Origin: Nocardioides sp. QY071
GTDB lineage: Bacteria > Actinomycetota > Actinomycetes > Propionibacteriales > Nocardioidaceae
Length of the DNA: 64,000 nucleotides
Reading direction: 5' to 3'
NCBI RefSeq assembly: GCF_029961765.1
Contig: NZ_CP124681.1
Coordinates: 2,356,001 to 2,420,000 of the forward strand
Shown: positions 51,677-60,434 of the stretch, piece by piece
Numbering within the stretch: the stretch's first letter is position 1
Layout: each line of letters opens with the position of its first letter
The notes under the pieces: model-generated
Seen by the model: only the letters and a program-made list of their open reading frames with translations
Databases searched by the model: none
Told to the model about the DNA's origin: nothing
Program-made: the position numbers and the translations under genes

Positions 51677-52702
51677 ATGACGATCCCGGGCTCCGAACTG
51701 GAGATCCACGAGACCGAGACCCCGGTCGAGGACGACGCAGTCGTCTCGGTGGCCGGCCGGTCACCCACCCAGCTGGCCATCGCCCGGTTCCGGGCCGACA
51801 AGCTGTCGATGATCTCCTTCGTGCTGACGGCGTTCATCATCATCTGCGCGATCGCGGCGCCGATCCTGGTGGCCCTCGGCGTGCTGGCGCCCAACGAGCA
51901 GCACCAGAACCTCCTGTCGGCTGACGGCGTGGTGCCCGAGGGCGCTTTCGGCGGGATCTCGTGGAGCCACCCCTTCGGTGTCGACCCCGGCCTGGGCCGC
52001 GACCTGCTCGCCCGCCTGATGCTGGCGATCACGTCCTCGCTCACCATCGCGCTGACCGGCACGATCATCACCGTCGTCATCGGTGCGATCCTCGGCATCG
52101 TCGCCGGCTTCTCCGGCGGCTTCGTCGACGCGGTCGTGGGCCGGATCATCGACCTGACGCTGTCGTTCCCGCAGACCCTGATGCTGCTGGCCCTGTCCGG
52201 CCCGGTGGTCGTGATGATCCGCGGCGACGTGTCCGACTTCCCGGGGCTCGGCTTCTTCAGCAACCCCGACCTCGCCAACGGTGCCTTCGTCATCGTCATC
52301 CTCGCGGCCTTCGGCTGGCCGCCGGTGGCCCGCGTGGTCCGCGGCCAGGTGCTCTCGATCCGCGAGCGCGAGTTCATCGAGGCCGCCCGCCTGCTGGGTG
52401 CGTCGCGCCGCCGGCTGTACTTCAAGGAGGTGCTGCCCAACGTGTGGGCGCCCGTCTTGGTCTACGTGACGCTGCTCGTGCCGGCCTACATCTCCGCAGA
52501 GGCCGCGTTCAACTTCCTGGGCGTCGGCATCAAGCCGCCGACCCCGACGCTGGGCAACATCCTCGCCGACTCGGTCAGCTACACCAGCGCCGACCCGACG
52601 TACTTCTTCCTGCCGGGTGCCCTGCTGGCCCTCATCGTCGTGGTGTTCAACCTCGTCGGTGACGGCGCCCGCGACGCGCTCGACCCCAAGTCGCACCGAT
52701 AA
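51677..52702 (+). CDS. oppC: peptide/oligopeptide ABC transporter permease (OppC/DppC type)
   Basis: 341 residues from ATG 51677 (GAGG upstream); an earlier GTG at 51626 would add 17 residues close to the promoter. An N-terminal cytoplasmic stretch, six membrane segments and the permease EAA loop (EFIEAARLLGASRRRLYFKEVLPNV) are visible. The LGVGIKPPTPTLGNILAD region is typical of DppC/OppC. It is unusual that the C-type permease comes first, ahead of the binding protein and the B-type permease. Confidence 0.9.
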   Translation: MTIPGSELEIHETETPVEDDAVVSVAGRSPTQLAIARFRADKLSMISFVLTAFIIICAIAAPILVALGVLAPNEQHQNLLSADGVVPEGAFGGISWSHPFGVDPGLGRDLLARLMLAITSSLTIALTGTIITVVIGAILGIVAGFSGGFVDAVVGRIIDLTLSFPQTLMLLALSGPVVVMIRGDVSDFPGLGFFSNPDLANGAFVIVILAAFGWPPVARVVRGQVLSIREREFIEAARLLGASRRRLYFKEVLPNVWAPVLVYVTLLVPAYISAEAAFNFLGVGIKPPTPTLGNILADSVSYTSADPTYFFLPGALLALIVVVFNLVGDGARDALDPKSHR

Positions 52703-52797
52703 CAACAAAGGACCCGGTGCTCCGCCGACATCACACGGGACCCGGAGCATCGCGGCGCCGGCCGAGCCGGCGTCACTACCGAAAAGGAGATAGTTGG

Positions 52798-54537
52798 ATG
52801 GCCTTCAAGAAGCCATTGGCTGCCGTGGCTGCCACAGCGCTCGCGGCGACACTCGCCGCGTGCGGCGGTGGCAGTGACGACGGCGACAACAGCGGGAGCA
52901 GCGGGGGCAAGGCCGAGAAGGGTGGCAACGCCATCTTCCTCGTCGGTGTCCGCAACGTCGAGCACTGGGACCCCCAGCGCATGTACATCGGCCGTGACCT
53001 CAACAACTCGGGCCGGCTGTTCTACCGCAGCCTGGTGGCGCTGCCCGCCTCCAACGACCCGGTCGAGGGCACCACGCCCGTCCCGGACCTGGCGACCGAC
53101 ACCGGCACCACGACCGACGGCGGCAAGTCCTGGAGCTTCACCGTCAAGGACGGCGTGAAGTGGGAGGACGGCAAGGACATCACCTGTGAGGACTTCAAGT
53201 ACGGCGCGTCGCGCAACTTCGCGACCGACGTGATCATCGGTGGTCCCGCCAACTACCTGTTCACCTACCTGGACATCCCGACCGGTGACGACGGCCTGCC
53301 GCAGTACAAGGGCCCCTACACCAAGAAGGGCCAGGACCTCTACGACAAGGCCGTCACCTGCGACGGCAAGACGATCACGTACCGGTTCAAGAAGGCGTGG
53401 CCGGACTTCGCGAACTCCATCGCGCAGCTGCGCTACATGGACCCGTACCGCGAGGACCTCGACAAGGGTGACGCGAACAACTTCGTGATCATCTCCAACG
53501 GTCCCTACAAGCTCGACGGCACCTGGAAGGAGGGCACCGGCGGCAAGTTCGTCCGCAACGAGAACTGGGACGCATCCACGGACACGATCCGCAAGGCCTA
53601 CCCGGACACCTGGGACTTCCGCGAGGGTGACACCGACGAGGCGATCTACGAGCAGCTGCTCGCCGACTCCGGTGACGCGCAGTACTCCGTGACCGAGCGT
53701 CGTCTCCCGCCGGCCCTCTTCACCCGCAAGGACGAGGCCGGGGACCGCTACACCCAGGTCGAGTCGCCGTACGTCGACTACGTGCTGCCGAACTTCAACT
53801 CGCCGGTCTTCAAGGACGCGAACTGCCGTGAGGCGCTCAAGCTCGCGACCGACCGCGCGGCGTGGATCAAGGCCGGCGGTGGCCCCGAGTACTTCAAGGC
53901 CGCCGACTCCGTCATCAACCCGGGTGTCCCCGGCTACAAGTCGAACCCGGCGTTCGAGGCCATGGGCGAGTCCGGCGACCAGACCGCTGCCAAGGCCGCG
54001 CTCGACAAGTGCGCTGCCCCGAAGCCGGTGAAGATCAAGTTCACCTACTCGGGTGGCACCCCCACCTCCGACAAGCAGGCCTCCGCTCTGAAGGCCGGCT
54101 GGGACGCGGCCGGCTTCCAGACCGAGCTCGACCCGCTGGAGGACACCTACTACTCCGTGATCCAGAAGCCGGACGCCGACTTCGACGTCACCTGGGGTGG
54201 TTGGGGTGCTGACTGGTCGTCCGCCGGCACCGTCATCCCGCCGCTCTTCGACAGCCGGATCAACCTGACCGGTGACTCGAACGGCAACGACTACGGCAAC
54301 TACAAGGGTGGCCCCGAGGTCAACCAGATGATCGACGACGCCTACGCCGAGCCCGACCTCGACGCTGCCGCTGACAAGTGGGCCGCTGTCGACGCCAAGC
54401 TGGGTCAGGACGTCGCCTACATCCCGCTGGAGATCACGATCTTCAACTTCGTCCACGGTGGCAAGATCACCGGCTACGAGAACAACGTCTCGGTGAACGG
54501 CTACGCCGACCTCGCCGTCCTCGGCGTGGCGAAGTGA
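52798..54537 (+). CDS. oppA: oligopeptide-binding lipoprotein (solute-binding family 5)
   Basis: 579 residues. Lipoprotein signal with lipobox LAAC (Cys about 21) and a Gly/Ser/Asp linker. The family 5 solute-binding fold has VEHWDPQRMYIGRDLN, KDGVKWEDGKDITCEDFKYG and FNSPVFKDANCREALKLATDR, the usual conserved blocks. It captures peptides or similar solutes for the permeases. ATG with an AAAAGGAG ribosome-binding site. A terminator follows, consistent with higher expression of the binding protein than of the distal genes. Its codon use includes more T-ending Gly/Val codons than its neighbours, as expected for high expression. Confidence 0.93.
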   Translation: MAFKKPLAAVAATALAATLAACGGGSDDGDNSGSSGGKAEKGGNAIFLVGVRNVEHWDPQRMYIGRDLNNSGRLFYRSLVALPASNDPVEGTTPVPDLATDTGTTTDGGKSWSFTVKDGVKWEDGKDITCEDFKYGASRNFATDVIIGGPANYLFTYLDIPTGDDGLPQYKGPYTKKGQDLYDKAVTCDGKTITYRFKKAWPDFANSIAQLRYMDPYREDLDKGDANNFVIISNGPYKLDGTWKEGTGGKFVRNENWDASTDTIRKAYPDTWDFREGDTDEAIYEQLLADSGDAQYSVTERRLPPALFTRKDEAGDRYTQVESPYVDYVLPNFNSPVFKDANCREALKLATDRAAWIKAGGGPEYFKAADSVINPGVPGYKSNPAFEAMGESGDQTAAKAALDKCAAPKPVKIKFTYSGGTPTSDKQASALKAGWDAAGFQTELDPLEDTYYSVIQKPDADFDVTWGGWGADWSSAGTVIPPLFDSRINLTGDSNGNDYGNYKGGPEVNQMIDDAYAEPDLDAAADKWAAVDAKLGQDVAYIPLEITIFNFVHGGKITGYENNVSVNGYADLAVLGVAK

Positions 54538-54560
54538 ATCTCCGCTAAACACACCACATG

Positions 54561-54597
54561 ACAGTCGGGGGTCGTCCCCAAGACGGCCCCCGACTGT
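54561..54597 (+). terminator. strong hairpin between oppA and oppB
   Basis: ACAGTCGGGGG / CCCCCGACTGT arms extended through a wobble pair by CGTC/GACG around a CCCAA loop: a 16-bp stem 23 bases after oppA. It probably attenuates read-through into the permease and ATPase genes. Confidence 0.8.
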
Positions 54598-54637
54598 CGG
54601 TGCCCACCGGTCGTCTCCTCCCACACTGAGGTCTGCT

Positions 54638-55654
54638 GTGCTCGCGTACGTCATCCGTCGGCTCTTCGCCGGCGTGATCATGCTCATCGTGATGAGCATC
54701 GTCACCTTCGCCCTGTTCTTCGCCTCCCCGATCGACCAGGCGTCCTTCATCTGCGGCAAGAACTGCTCGGCCGCCCAGAAGAAGCAGACGGCCGCCGCCA
54801 TGGGCTACGACGACTCGTTCGCCAACCAGTGGGTGGACTTCGCGAAGGGCGTCGTCCAGGGGCGCGACTACCCCGACGACCCCAAGCTGCGCGAGACGGC
54901 GCCGGAGACCATCGTCCACTGCGACGCTCCGTGCCTCGGCTACTCCCGCGAGCGCGGTGACACCGTCACCAACCTGATCAAGGACACCTTCCCGGTGTCC
55001 TTCTCCCTGGCGGTCTCCGCCTTCATCCTCTGGATGGTCGGCGGCGTGCTGCTGGGAGTCACAGCGGCCCTGAAGAAGGGCTCCATCATCGACCGCGGCC
55101 TGGTCGGCCTGTCCCTGATCGCCTATGCCTTCCCGACGTTCTTCGTCGGGCTCGTGCTCTACAAGTTCGTCGCGATCAAGTGGGGGCTCACCGAGATCCC
55201 GCGCTACACCTCGATCGCCGAAGGAGGCGTCGGTGGCTGGCTCTCCAGCCTGACGCTGCCCGCGATCACCCTTGCCCTGTTCTTCATGGCGGCCTACGTC
55301 CGCATGACCCGGTCCTACGTGATCGAGTCCTTCCAGGAGGACTACGTCCGCACGGCACGGTCCAAGGGCCTGCCGGAGCGCACCGTGACCTACAAGCACG
55401 CCCTGCGTGCGGCCCTGACCCCGATCGTGACCATGGCGGGCCTGGACTTCGCCGGCCTGATGGGCGGCGCGATCATCACCGAGTCGGTCTTCAACTACCC
55501 AGGCATGGGCAAGCTGGCCGTGCGCGCGAGCTCGGACTTCGACCTGCCGACGACCGTCGGCCTGGTCGTCCTGCTGGCGGCCTTCGTGATCCTGGCCAAC
55601 ATCATCGTGGACCTGTTGTACGCCGTCATCGACCCGCGCGTGCGGCTGGGCTGA
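54638..55654 (+). CDS. oppB: peptide ABC transporter permease (OppB/DppB type)
   Basis: 338 residues from GTG 54638. Helix 1 with YVIRRLFAGVIMLIVMSIVTFALFF is the DppB hallmark. A large external loop with three or four cysteines (FICGKNC, HCDAPC) is unusual and may carry a disulfide. The EAA loop is ESFQEDYVRTARSKGLPERTVTYKHALR. It pairs with the OppC-type permease encoded upstream. Confidence 0.92.
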   Translation: MLAYVIRRLFAGVIMLIVMSIVTFALFFASPIDQASFICGKNCSAAQKKQTAAAMGYDDSFANQWVDFAKGVVQGRDYPDDPKLRETAPETIVHCDAPCLGYSRERGDTVTNLIKDTFPVSFSLAVSAFILWMVGGVLLGVTAALKKGSIIDRGLVGLSLIAYAFPTFFVGLVLYKFVAIKWGLTEIPRYTSIAEGGVGGWLSSLTLPAITLALFFMAAYVRMTRSYVIESFQEDYVRTARSKGLPERTVTYKHALRAALTPIVTMAGLDFAGLMGGAIITESVFNYPGMGKLAVRASSDFDLPTTVGLVVLLAAFVILANIIVDLLYAVIDPRVRLG

Positions 55655-55668
55655 GAGGAACTCCCGGA

Positions 55669-56760
55669 ATGTCCACCACCTCCCCGTCCCCGCTCACCAC
55701 GACGGAAACGGCCTCCGCGCCGCTGCTCTCGGTCAACGAGCTGCAGGTCCACTTCCCGACCCAGGACGGCCTGGTCAAGGCCGTCAACGGCCTGACCTTC
55801 GACCTCGACCGCGGCAAGACGCTCGGCATCGTCGGCGAGTCGGGATCCGGCAAGTCCGTGTCCAGCATGGCGATCATGGGGCTGCACCGCGGCACCAACG
55901 CCAAGCTGAGCGGCGAGATCGTGCTCGACGGCGTCAACCTCCTCGACATCAGCGCCGAGGAGATGCGCAAGAAGCGCGGCCGCGAGGTCTCGATGATCTT
56001 CCAGGACCCGCTGTCGGCGATGCACCCCTACTACACCGTCGGCAACCAGATCGCCGAGGCGTACCGGGTGCACCACGACGTGTCGAAGAAGGTCGCCAAG
56101 CAGCGCGCCGTCGAGATGCTCGACCGGGTCGGCATCCCCAACCCCGACAAGCGGGTCAACGACTACCCGCACCAGTTCTCCGGCGGCATGCGCCAGCGCG
56201 CGATGATCGCGATGGGGCTGATCAACGACCCCAACCTGCTCATCGCCGACGAGCCCACCACGGCGCTCGACGTGACGGTCCAGGCGCAGATCCTCGACCT
56301 GCTGCAGGACCTGCAGCGCGAGTTCAACTCGGCGATCATCATCATCACCCACGACCTCGGCGTCGTGGCGGAGATGGCCGACGACGTCCTGGTGATGTAC
56401 GCCGGCCGCGCGGTCGAGCACGGTCCGTGCAAGGAGATCCTCACGCACCCGGAGATGCCCTACACGTGGGGCCTGCTCTCCAGCGTCCCGGACCTGTCCG
56501 GCGACACCGAGGCGCGGCTGATCCCGATCCCGGGCAACCCGCCCAGCCTGCTCAACCCGCCCTCCGGGTGCGCCTTCCACCCGCGGTGCCCGCACCGCGA
56601 CAAGGTGCCCGGCGACCTGTGCCGCACCGAGCTGCCCCTGCTCGTGCCCGGCCAGCGCGGCGAGATCCACACCAAGCGCTGCCACCTGCCCAACCCTGAC
56701 GCGATCTACGCGGCCGAGGTGCTGCCGGTCATCGCACCGGACCTGGCCGAGGAGCTGTGA
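55669..56760 (+). CDS. oppD: peptide ABC transporter ATPase (OppD/DppD type)
   Basis: 363 residues. Walker [10 protein letters not shown]-loop [11 protein letters not shown], signature FSGGMRQR, Walker [13 protein letters not shown], switch His in ITHDLGVV. The C-terminal oligopeptide/dipeptide extension has cysteines ([13 protein letters not shown]...C...RCH) that may bind an Fe-S cluster, as described for some DppD proteins. ATG 55669, 14 bases after oppB. Confidence 0.94.
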   Translation: MSTTSPSPLTTTETASAPLLSVNELQVHFPTQDGLVKAVNGLTFDLDRGKTLGIVGESGSGKSVSSMAIMGLHRGTNAKLSGEIVLDGVNLLDISAEEMRKKRGREVSMIFQDPLSAMHPYYTVGNQIAEAYRVHHDVSKKVAKQRAVEMLDRVGIPNPDKRVNDYPHQFSGGMRQRAMIAMGLINDPNLLIADEPTTALDVTVQAQILDLLQDLQREFNSAIIIITHDLGVVAEMADDVLVMYAGRAVEHGPCKEILTHPEMPYTWGLLSSVPDLSGDTEARLIPIPGNPPSLLNPPSGCAFHPRCPHRDKVPGDLCRTELPLLVPGQRGEIHTKRCHLPNPDAIYAAEVLPVIAPDLAEEL

Positions 56761-57998
56761 TGACGAACGACACGATCAACGTGGGCAGCCAGGAGCCCGA
56801 GGACGCAGCGCCCGTGGCGCGGGTCGAGGGCCACGGCGCCGCCGTCGCGCCCGCCGATGCCAAGCCGATCCTCGAGGTCGACCAGCTGCGGATGTACTTC
56901 CCGGTCAAGTCGCCCGGCCTGATCCGCCGTACCGTCGGCCAGGTCCAGGCCGTCGACGGCGTCTCCTTCCAGGTCGCCGAGGCCACCTCGCTCGGCCTGG
57001 TCGGCGAGTCGGGCTGTGGCAAGTCGACGACCGGTCGCCTGATCACCCGCCTCTACAAGCCCACGGCCGGTGCGATCCGGTTCGAGGGCCAGGACATCGC
57101 CCAGGCGGGCCCGGCCGAGCTCAAGCCGCTGCGCCGCGAGATCCAGATGATCTTCCAGGACCCGTACACCTCGCTGAACCCGCGACAGACGGTCGGCTCG
57201 ATCGTCGGTGCGCCGCTGGCGATCCACAAGGTGCTTCCCAAGGACAAGATCCTGCCGCGCGTGCAGGAGCTGCTCGAGATCGTCGGCCTCAACCCGGAGC
57301 ACTACAACCGCTACCCCCACGAGTTCTCCGGCGGCCAGCGCCAGCGCATCGGCATCGCTCGCGCGCTGACCCTGCAGCCCAAGCTCCTCGTCGCCGACGA
57401 GCCGGTCTCCGCGCTGGACGTGTCGATCCAGGCGCAGGTCATCAACCTGCTCCAGGACATCCAGAAGGAGTTCGGGGTCGCGTTCCTCTTCATCGCACAC
57501 GACCTCGCCATCGTGCGGCACTTCTGCCCCGAGATCGCAGTCATGTACCTCGGCAAGATCGTCGAGATCGGCGACCGGGACTCCATCTACAACAACGCCC
57601 ACCACCCCTACACCCAGGCGCTCCTGTCGGCCGTCCCCGACGTCAAGCAGGCCGCCACGGGCGGCCGGATCGAGCGGATCCGGCTGCAGGGCGACGTCCC
57701 GAGCCCGATCAACCCGCCCTCGGGCTGCCGCTTCCGCACCCGCTGCCCGATCGCCCAGGAGATCTGCGCCCGGCACGAGCCGCCGCTGCTCCAGATCGGT
57801 CGCAAGCACAAGGTCGCCTGCCACTTCCCGGGTCGCCTGGGCCAGGCGCCCCACGAGCCGCTGACCGCCGGCCTGCTCGGCGTCGACGCCGAGGGTCGTC
57901 CCGACCCGGGTGCCAGCCCGAGCACGGACCTGGTCGAGCAGCCCGGGTACGCCGACACCTGGTTCGACCTCGACAACAAGTCGATCGGCCGCGCCTGA
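56760..57998 (+). CDS. oppF: peptide ABC transporter ATPase (OppF/DppF type)
   Basis: 412 residues. An N-terminal disordered stretch of 40 residues, then Walker A GESGCGKST, Q-loop IFQDPYTSLNPRQ, signature FSGGQRQRIG, Walker B LLVADEPVSALD and HDLAIV, and the C-terminal oligo-HPY extension with four cysteines. The tail after 355 is long and acidic. The ATG overlaps the oppD stop. It is the second motor subunit. Confidence 0.94.
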   Translation: MTNDTINVGSQEPEDAAPVARVEGHGAAVAPADAKPILEVDQLRMYFPVKSPGLIRRTVGQVQAVDGVSFQVAEATSLGLVGESGCGKSTTGRLITRLYKPTAGAIRFEGQDIAQAGPAELKPLRREIQMIFQDPYTSLNPRQTVGSIVGAPLAIHKVLPKDKILPRVQELLEIVGLNPEHYNRYPHEFSGGQRQRIGIARALTLQPKLLVADEPVSALDVSIQAQVINLLQDIQKEFGVAFLFIAHDLAIVRHFCPEIAVMYLGKIVEIGDRDSIYNNAHHPYTQALLSAVPDVKQAATGGRIERIRLQGDVPSPINPPSGCRFRTRCPIAQEICARHEPPLLQIGRKHKVACHFPGRLGQAPHEPLTAGLLGVDAEGRPDPGASPSTDLVEQPGYADTWFDLDNKSIGRA

Positions 57999-58041
57999 GC
58001 CTCAGGCCCGGCCTCGGCGGCAGGGTGTCGTCACGGCTGAC

Positions 58042-58047
58042 TAGGCT
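58042..58047 (+). promoter_or_regulatory. -10 element TAGGCT, leaderless rarA start
   Basis: TAGGCT ends 8 bases before GTG 58056, matching the spacing at 59,606-59,620. Confidence 0.5.
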
Positions 58048-58055
58048 TGGTCATC

Positions 58056-59429
58056 GTGGATGACGAGCCCCAGCTGTTCGACACCCCGGGCTCGTCCGCA
58101 GGGTTCGGGGCAGTGACGTCGGGCGGCTCGCTCGCCGACGCCACCCACTCCTCCGCCCCGTTGGCGGTGCGGATGCGTCCGCGCACCCTCGAGGAGCTGG
58201 TCGGCCAGGAGCAGCTGCGCGCGCCCGGCTCGCCGCTGCGGCAGCTGGTCGAGGGCGACCAGTCGCTCTCGCTGCTGCTGTGGGGGCCACCCGGCACCGG
58301 CAAGACGACGATCGCCTCGATCATCAGCCAGCAGACCGGGCGGCGCTTCGTCGAGGTCTCAGCCGTGTCCGCCGGCGTCAAGGAGGTCCGGGCGGCGATC
58401 GACTCGGCTCGGCGCCAGCTGGTGGCGACGGGGGAGGAGACCGTCCTCTTCGTCGACGAGGTCCACCGGTTCAGCAAGGCCCAGCAGGACGCCCTGCTGC
58501 CCGGTGTCGAGAACCGCTGGGTGACCCTGGTCGCGGCGACCACGGAGAACCCGTCGTTCAGCGTGATCTCGCCGCTGCTCTCGCGCAGCCTGCTGCTGCG
58601 CCTGCAGTCGCTGACCGACGACGACATCGCCGCCGTCCTCGACCAGGCGGTCGGCGACGAGCGTGGGCTCGACGGCGAGCTGGTGCTCGAGGACGCGGCC
58701 CGCGAGCACATCGTGCGTCTCGCCGGCGGCGACGCCCGCCGCTCGCTGACCTACCTCGAAGCCGCGGCGGGGGCGGCGAGGAGCAAGGGCAGCACCACCA
58801 TCGACGTCGAGACCGCCGAGACCGCGGCCGACCAGGCGGCGGTGCGCTACGACCGCGACGGTGACCAGCACTACGACGTGGTCAGCGCCTTCATCAAGTC
58901 GGTCCGCGGCTCCGACGCCGACGCCGCCCTGCACTACCTCGCGCGGATGATCGGGGCGGGGGAGGACCCCCGGTTCATCGCCCGCCGCCTGATGATCCTG
59001 GCCAGCGAGGACATCGGCCTGGCCGACCCGACCGCGCTCACCACCGCGGTCGCGGCCGCACAGACGGTCCAGCTGATCGGCATGCCCGAGGCCCAGCTGA
59101 CGCTGGCCCACGCCACCATCGCGCTCGCCGTCGCGCCCAAGTCCAATGCCGTGACCACCGCGATCTTCGAGGCCGTCGCCGACGTCCGGGCCGGCAAGAT
59201 CGGCCAGGTCCCACCCCATCTGCGCGACGCCCACTACGCCGGCGCCAAGTCGCTGGGCCACGGCCAGGGCTACGTCTACAGCCATGACGCCCCGTTCGGC
59301 GTCGCCGAGCAGCAGTACGCCCCGGACGTCGTCCTCGACGCCGCCTACTACCGCCCGACCGAGCTCGGCGCGGAGGCCGCGGTCAAGCAGCGGTGGGAGC
59401 GGGTACGCCGGATCATCCGCGGCAAATAG
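58056..59429 (+). CDS. rarA: replication-associated recombination protein A (RarA/MgsA)
   Basis: 457 residues. AAA+ clamp-loader-like ATPase with an N-terminal extension, [14 protein letters not shown], Walker [12 protein letters not shown], Walker [20 protein letters not shown], sensor 1 ATTENPSF and the MgsA tetramerisation domain ([22 protein letters not shown], then [20 protein letters not shown]). It acts at stalled replication forks. GTG 58056 is chosen because a -10 element lies just upstream; GTG 58047 is possible but overlaps that element. The TAG stop is formed at the edge of a MITE-like insertion. Confidence 0.93.
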   Translation: MDDEPQLFDTPGSSAGFGAVTSGGSLADATHSSAPLAVRMRPRTLEELVGQEQLRAPGSPLRQLVEGDQSLSLLLWGPPGTGKTTIASIISQQTGRRFVEVSAVSAGVKEVRAAIDSARRQLVATGEETVLFVDEVHRFSKAQQDALLPGVENRWVTLVAATTENPSFSVISPLLSRSLLLRLQSLTDDDIAAVLDQAVGDERGLDGELVLEDAAREHIVRLAGGDARRSLTYLEAAAGAARSKGSTTIDVETAETAADQAAVRYDRDGDQHYDVVSAFIKSVRGSDADAALHYLARMIGAGEDPRFIARRLMILASEDIGLADPTALTTAVAAAQTVQLIGMPEAQLTLAHATIALAVAPKSNAVTTAIFEAVADVRAGKIGQVPPHLRDAHYAGAKSLGHGQGYVYSHDAPFGVAEQQYAPDVVLDAAYYRPTELGAEAAVKQRWERVRRIIRGK

Positions 59430-59605
59430 TGGTCGCCACCAGAAGTTCTTCGAGCGCCCCGCGCCCCGGGCACGCACCTGGCCGCGTTGGCGTCGCTCGT
59501 AGGACGACACGGTACGACTTCGCTCCTCCGCCTTGCCATGCACGCACCCGGGGGCCACTCCGTTCAGACCCGGGTCGCCGACGAACAACTTCTGGCGGCA
59601 ACCAC
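59429..59605. mobile_element. 177-bp MITE-like element with 24-bp terminal inverted repeats in a TA target
   Basis: Arms 59,429-59,452 (GTGGTCGCCACCAGAAGTT...) and 59,582-59,605 match at 21 of 24 positions as inverted repeats. TA flanks both sides (59,427-59,428 and 59,606-59,607). Removing the element and one TA would leave AAATAGGCT, in which the rarA stop TAG coincides with the TAGGCT -10 element of the next gene. Both are preserved after insertion. The interior of 129 bases has no convincing gene. Confidence 0.65.
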
Positions 59606-59611
59606 TAGGCT
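59606..59611 (+). promoter_or_regulatory. -10 element TAGGCT, leaderless start of the membrane coiled-coil gene
   Basis: TAGGCT ends 8 bases before GTG 59620. Its first two bases are the right TA flank of the MITE-like element, which now supplies the upstream promoter context. Confidence 0.5.
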
Positions 59612-59619
59612 TGCCCGTC

Positions 59620-60174
59620 GTGACCTCCGAGCTCGCCGTCCCGACCTGGCTGGTCGTGGTGACCCTCGTCGCCGTCGTGGCGCTCGGCGTCGCGGCGTAC
59701 CGGCTGTCCCGGTCCGTGCGCCAGGCGCGCAGCCACACCGAGGCACTGCTCGCCGCGGCCGCGCAGGACGCCGACGCGCTGCGCGAGCAGCTGGCCGGCA
59801 TCGAGGCGGAGCTGGCAGCCGGGCAGGAGCGTGCCACGCGCCGGGATCGGACGCCGGTCGCCGTGGTCGACGACCGCGAGTACGTCATCACCGACCTCGG
59901 ACAGGAGCACGGCCCCCGGGTCCCGGCCCGCGTCGTACCCGCGCCGATGTTCGCCGACATCGTGCTGCGCGAGAGCGTCATCAAGACCGCCGCGCTCGCC
60001 GCGGGGCTGCGCCGGGCCCTGTCGCCCGAGGTGCGCAACCGGATCCGGTTCGAGATGAGGCGCGAGGTCAAGCGCTCGCGCAAGGAGCGCCGCCTGATGC
60101 TCAGGGCCGCCCGCCGTGACCTGGAGTCGCGCCAGCGCGCGACCCTGCGCCCCGACGTCGAGGTGTCGTCGTGA
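59620..60174 (+). CDS. membrane-anchored coiled-coil protein (DUF948-like position)
   Basis: 184 residues from GTG 59620; upstream frame is inside the MITE. One N-terminal membrane helix (9-30) is followed by a coiled coil (SRSVRQARSHTEALLAAAAQDADALREQLAGIEAELAA), a short beta segment and a very basic C-terminal helix (RNRIRFEMRREVKRSRKERRLMLRAARRDL). Actinobacterial genomes often have a small single-helix protein of this kind just upstream of alaS. Function unknown. Its stop overlaps the next GTG. Confidence 0.75.
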   Translation: MTSELAVPTWLVVVTLVAVVALGVAAYRLSRSVRQARSHTEALLAAAAQDADALREQLAGIEAELAAGQERATRRDRTPVAVVDDREYVITDLGQEHGPRVPARVVPAPMFADIVLRESVIKTAALAAGLRRALSPEVRNRIRFEMRREVKRSRKERRLMLRAARRDLESRQRATLRPDVEVSS

Positions 60175-60434
60175 AGGGCACGGTCTGGTTCGCGGCGGGT
60201 GCGGCTGCCGGCGTCTACGGCATGGTCCGCGTCCGCCGCCTCGCCGAGGCGTTCACCCCCGACGGCATGCGAGACCGCATCGGCGCGGCCGTGCTCGGCG
60301 CCCGGATGTTCGGCGAGGAGGTCGCCCGCGGCCAGGCCGCGGCCGAAATCCACTTGCGACAGCGCTTCGACGGCGCCGACGCTGGTCCGCCCCAACTGAT
60401 GAAACCCCAGCCCAGCAAGGAAGGCACCCGTTGA
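60171..60434 (+). CDS. small conserved actinobacterial protein (DUF6167-like)
   Basis: 87 residues. A short hydrophobic N-terminus (TVWFAAGAAAGVYGMVRVRRLAEAFTPDGMRDRI) then a helical polar part. The 'G...G.Y...R.RR..EA.TP.G..DR' pattern is typical of the small protein that precedes alaS in Nocardioides, Streptomyces and relatives. Function unknown; possibly membrane-associated. GTG start coupled to the previous stop; its own TGA overlaps the alaS TTG. Confidence 0.75.
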   Translation: MKGTVWFAAGAAAGVYGMVRVRRLAEAFTPDGMRDRIGAAVLGARMFGEEVARGQAAAEIHLRQRFDGADAGPPQLMKPQPSKEGTR

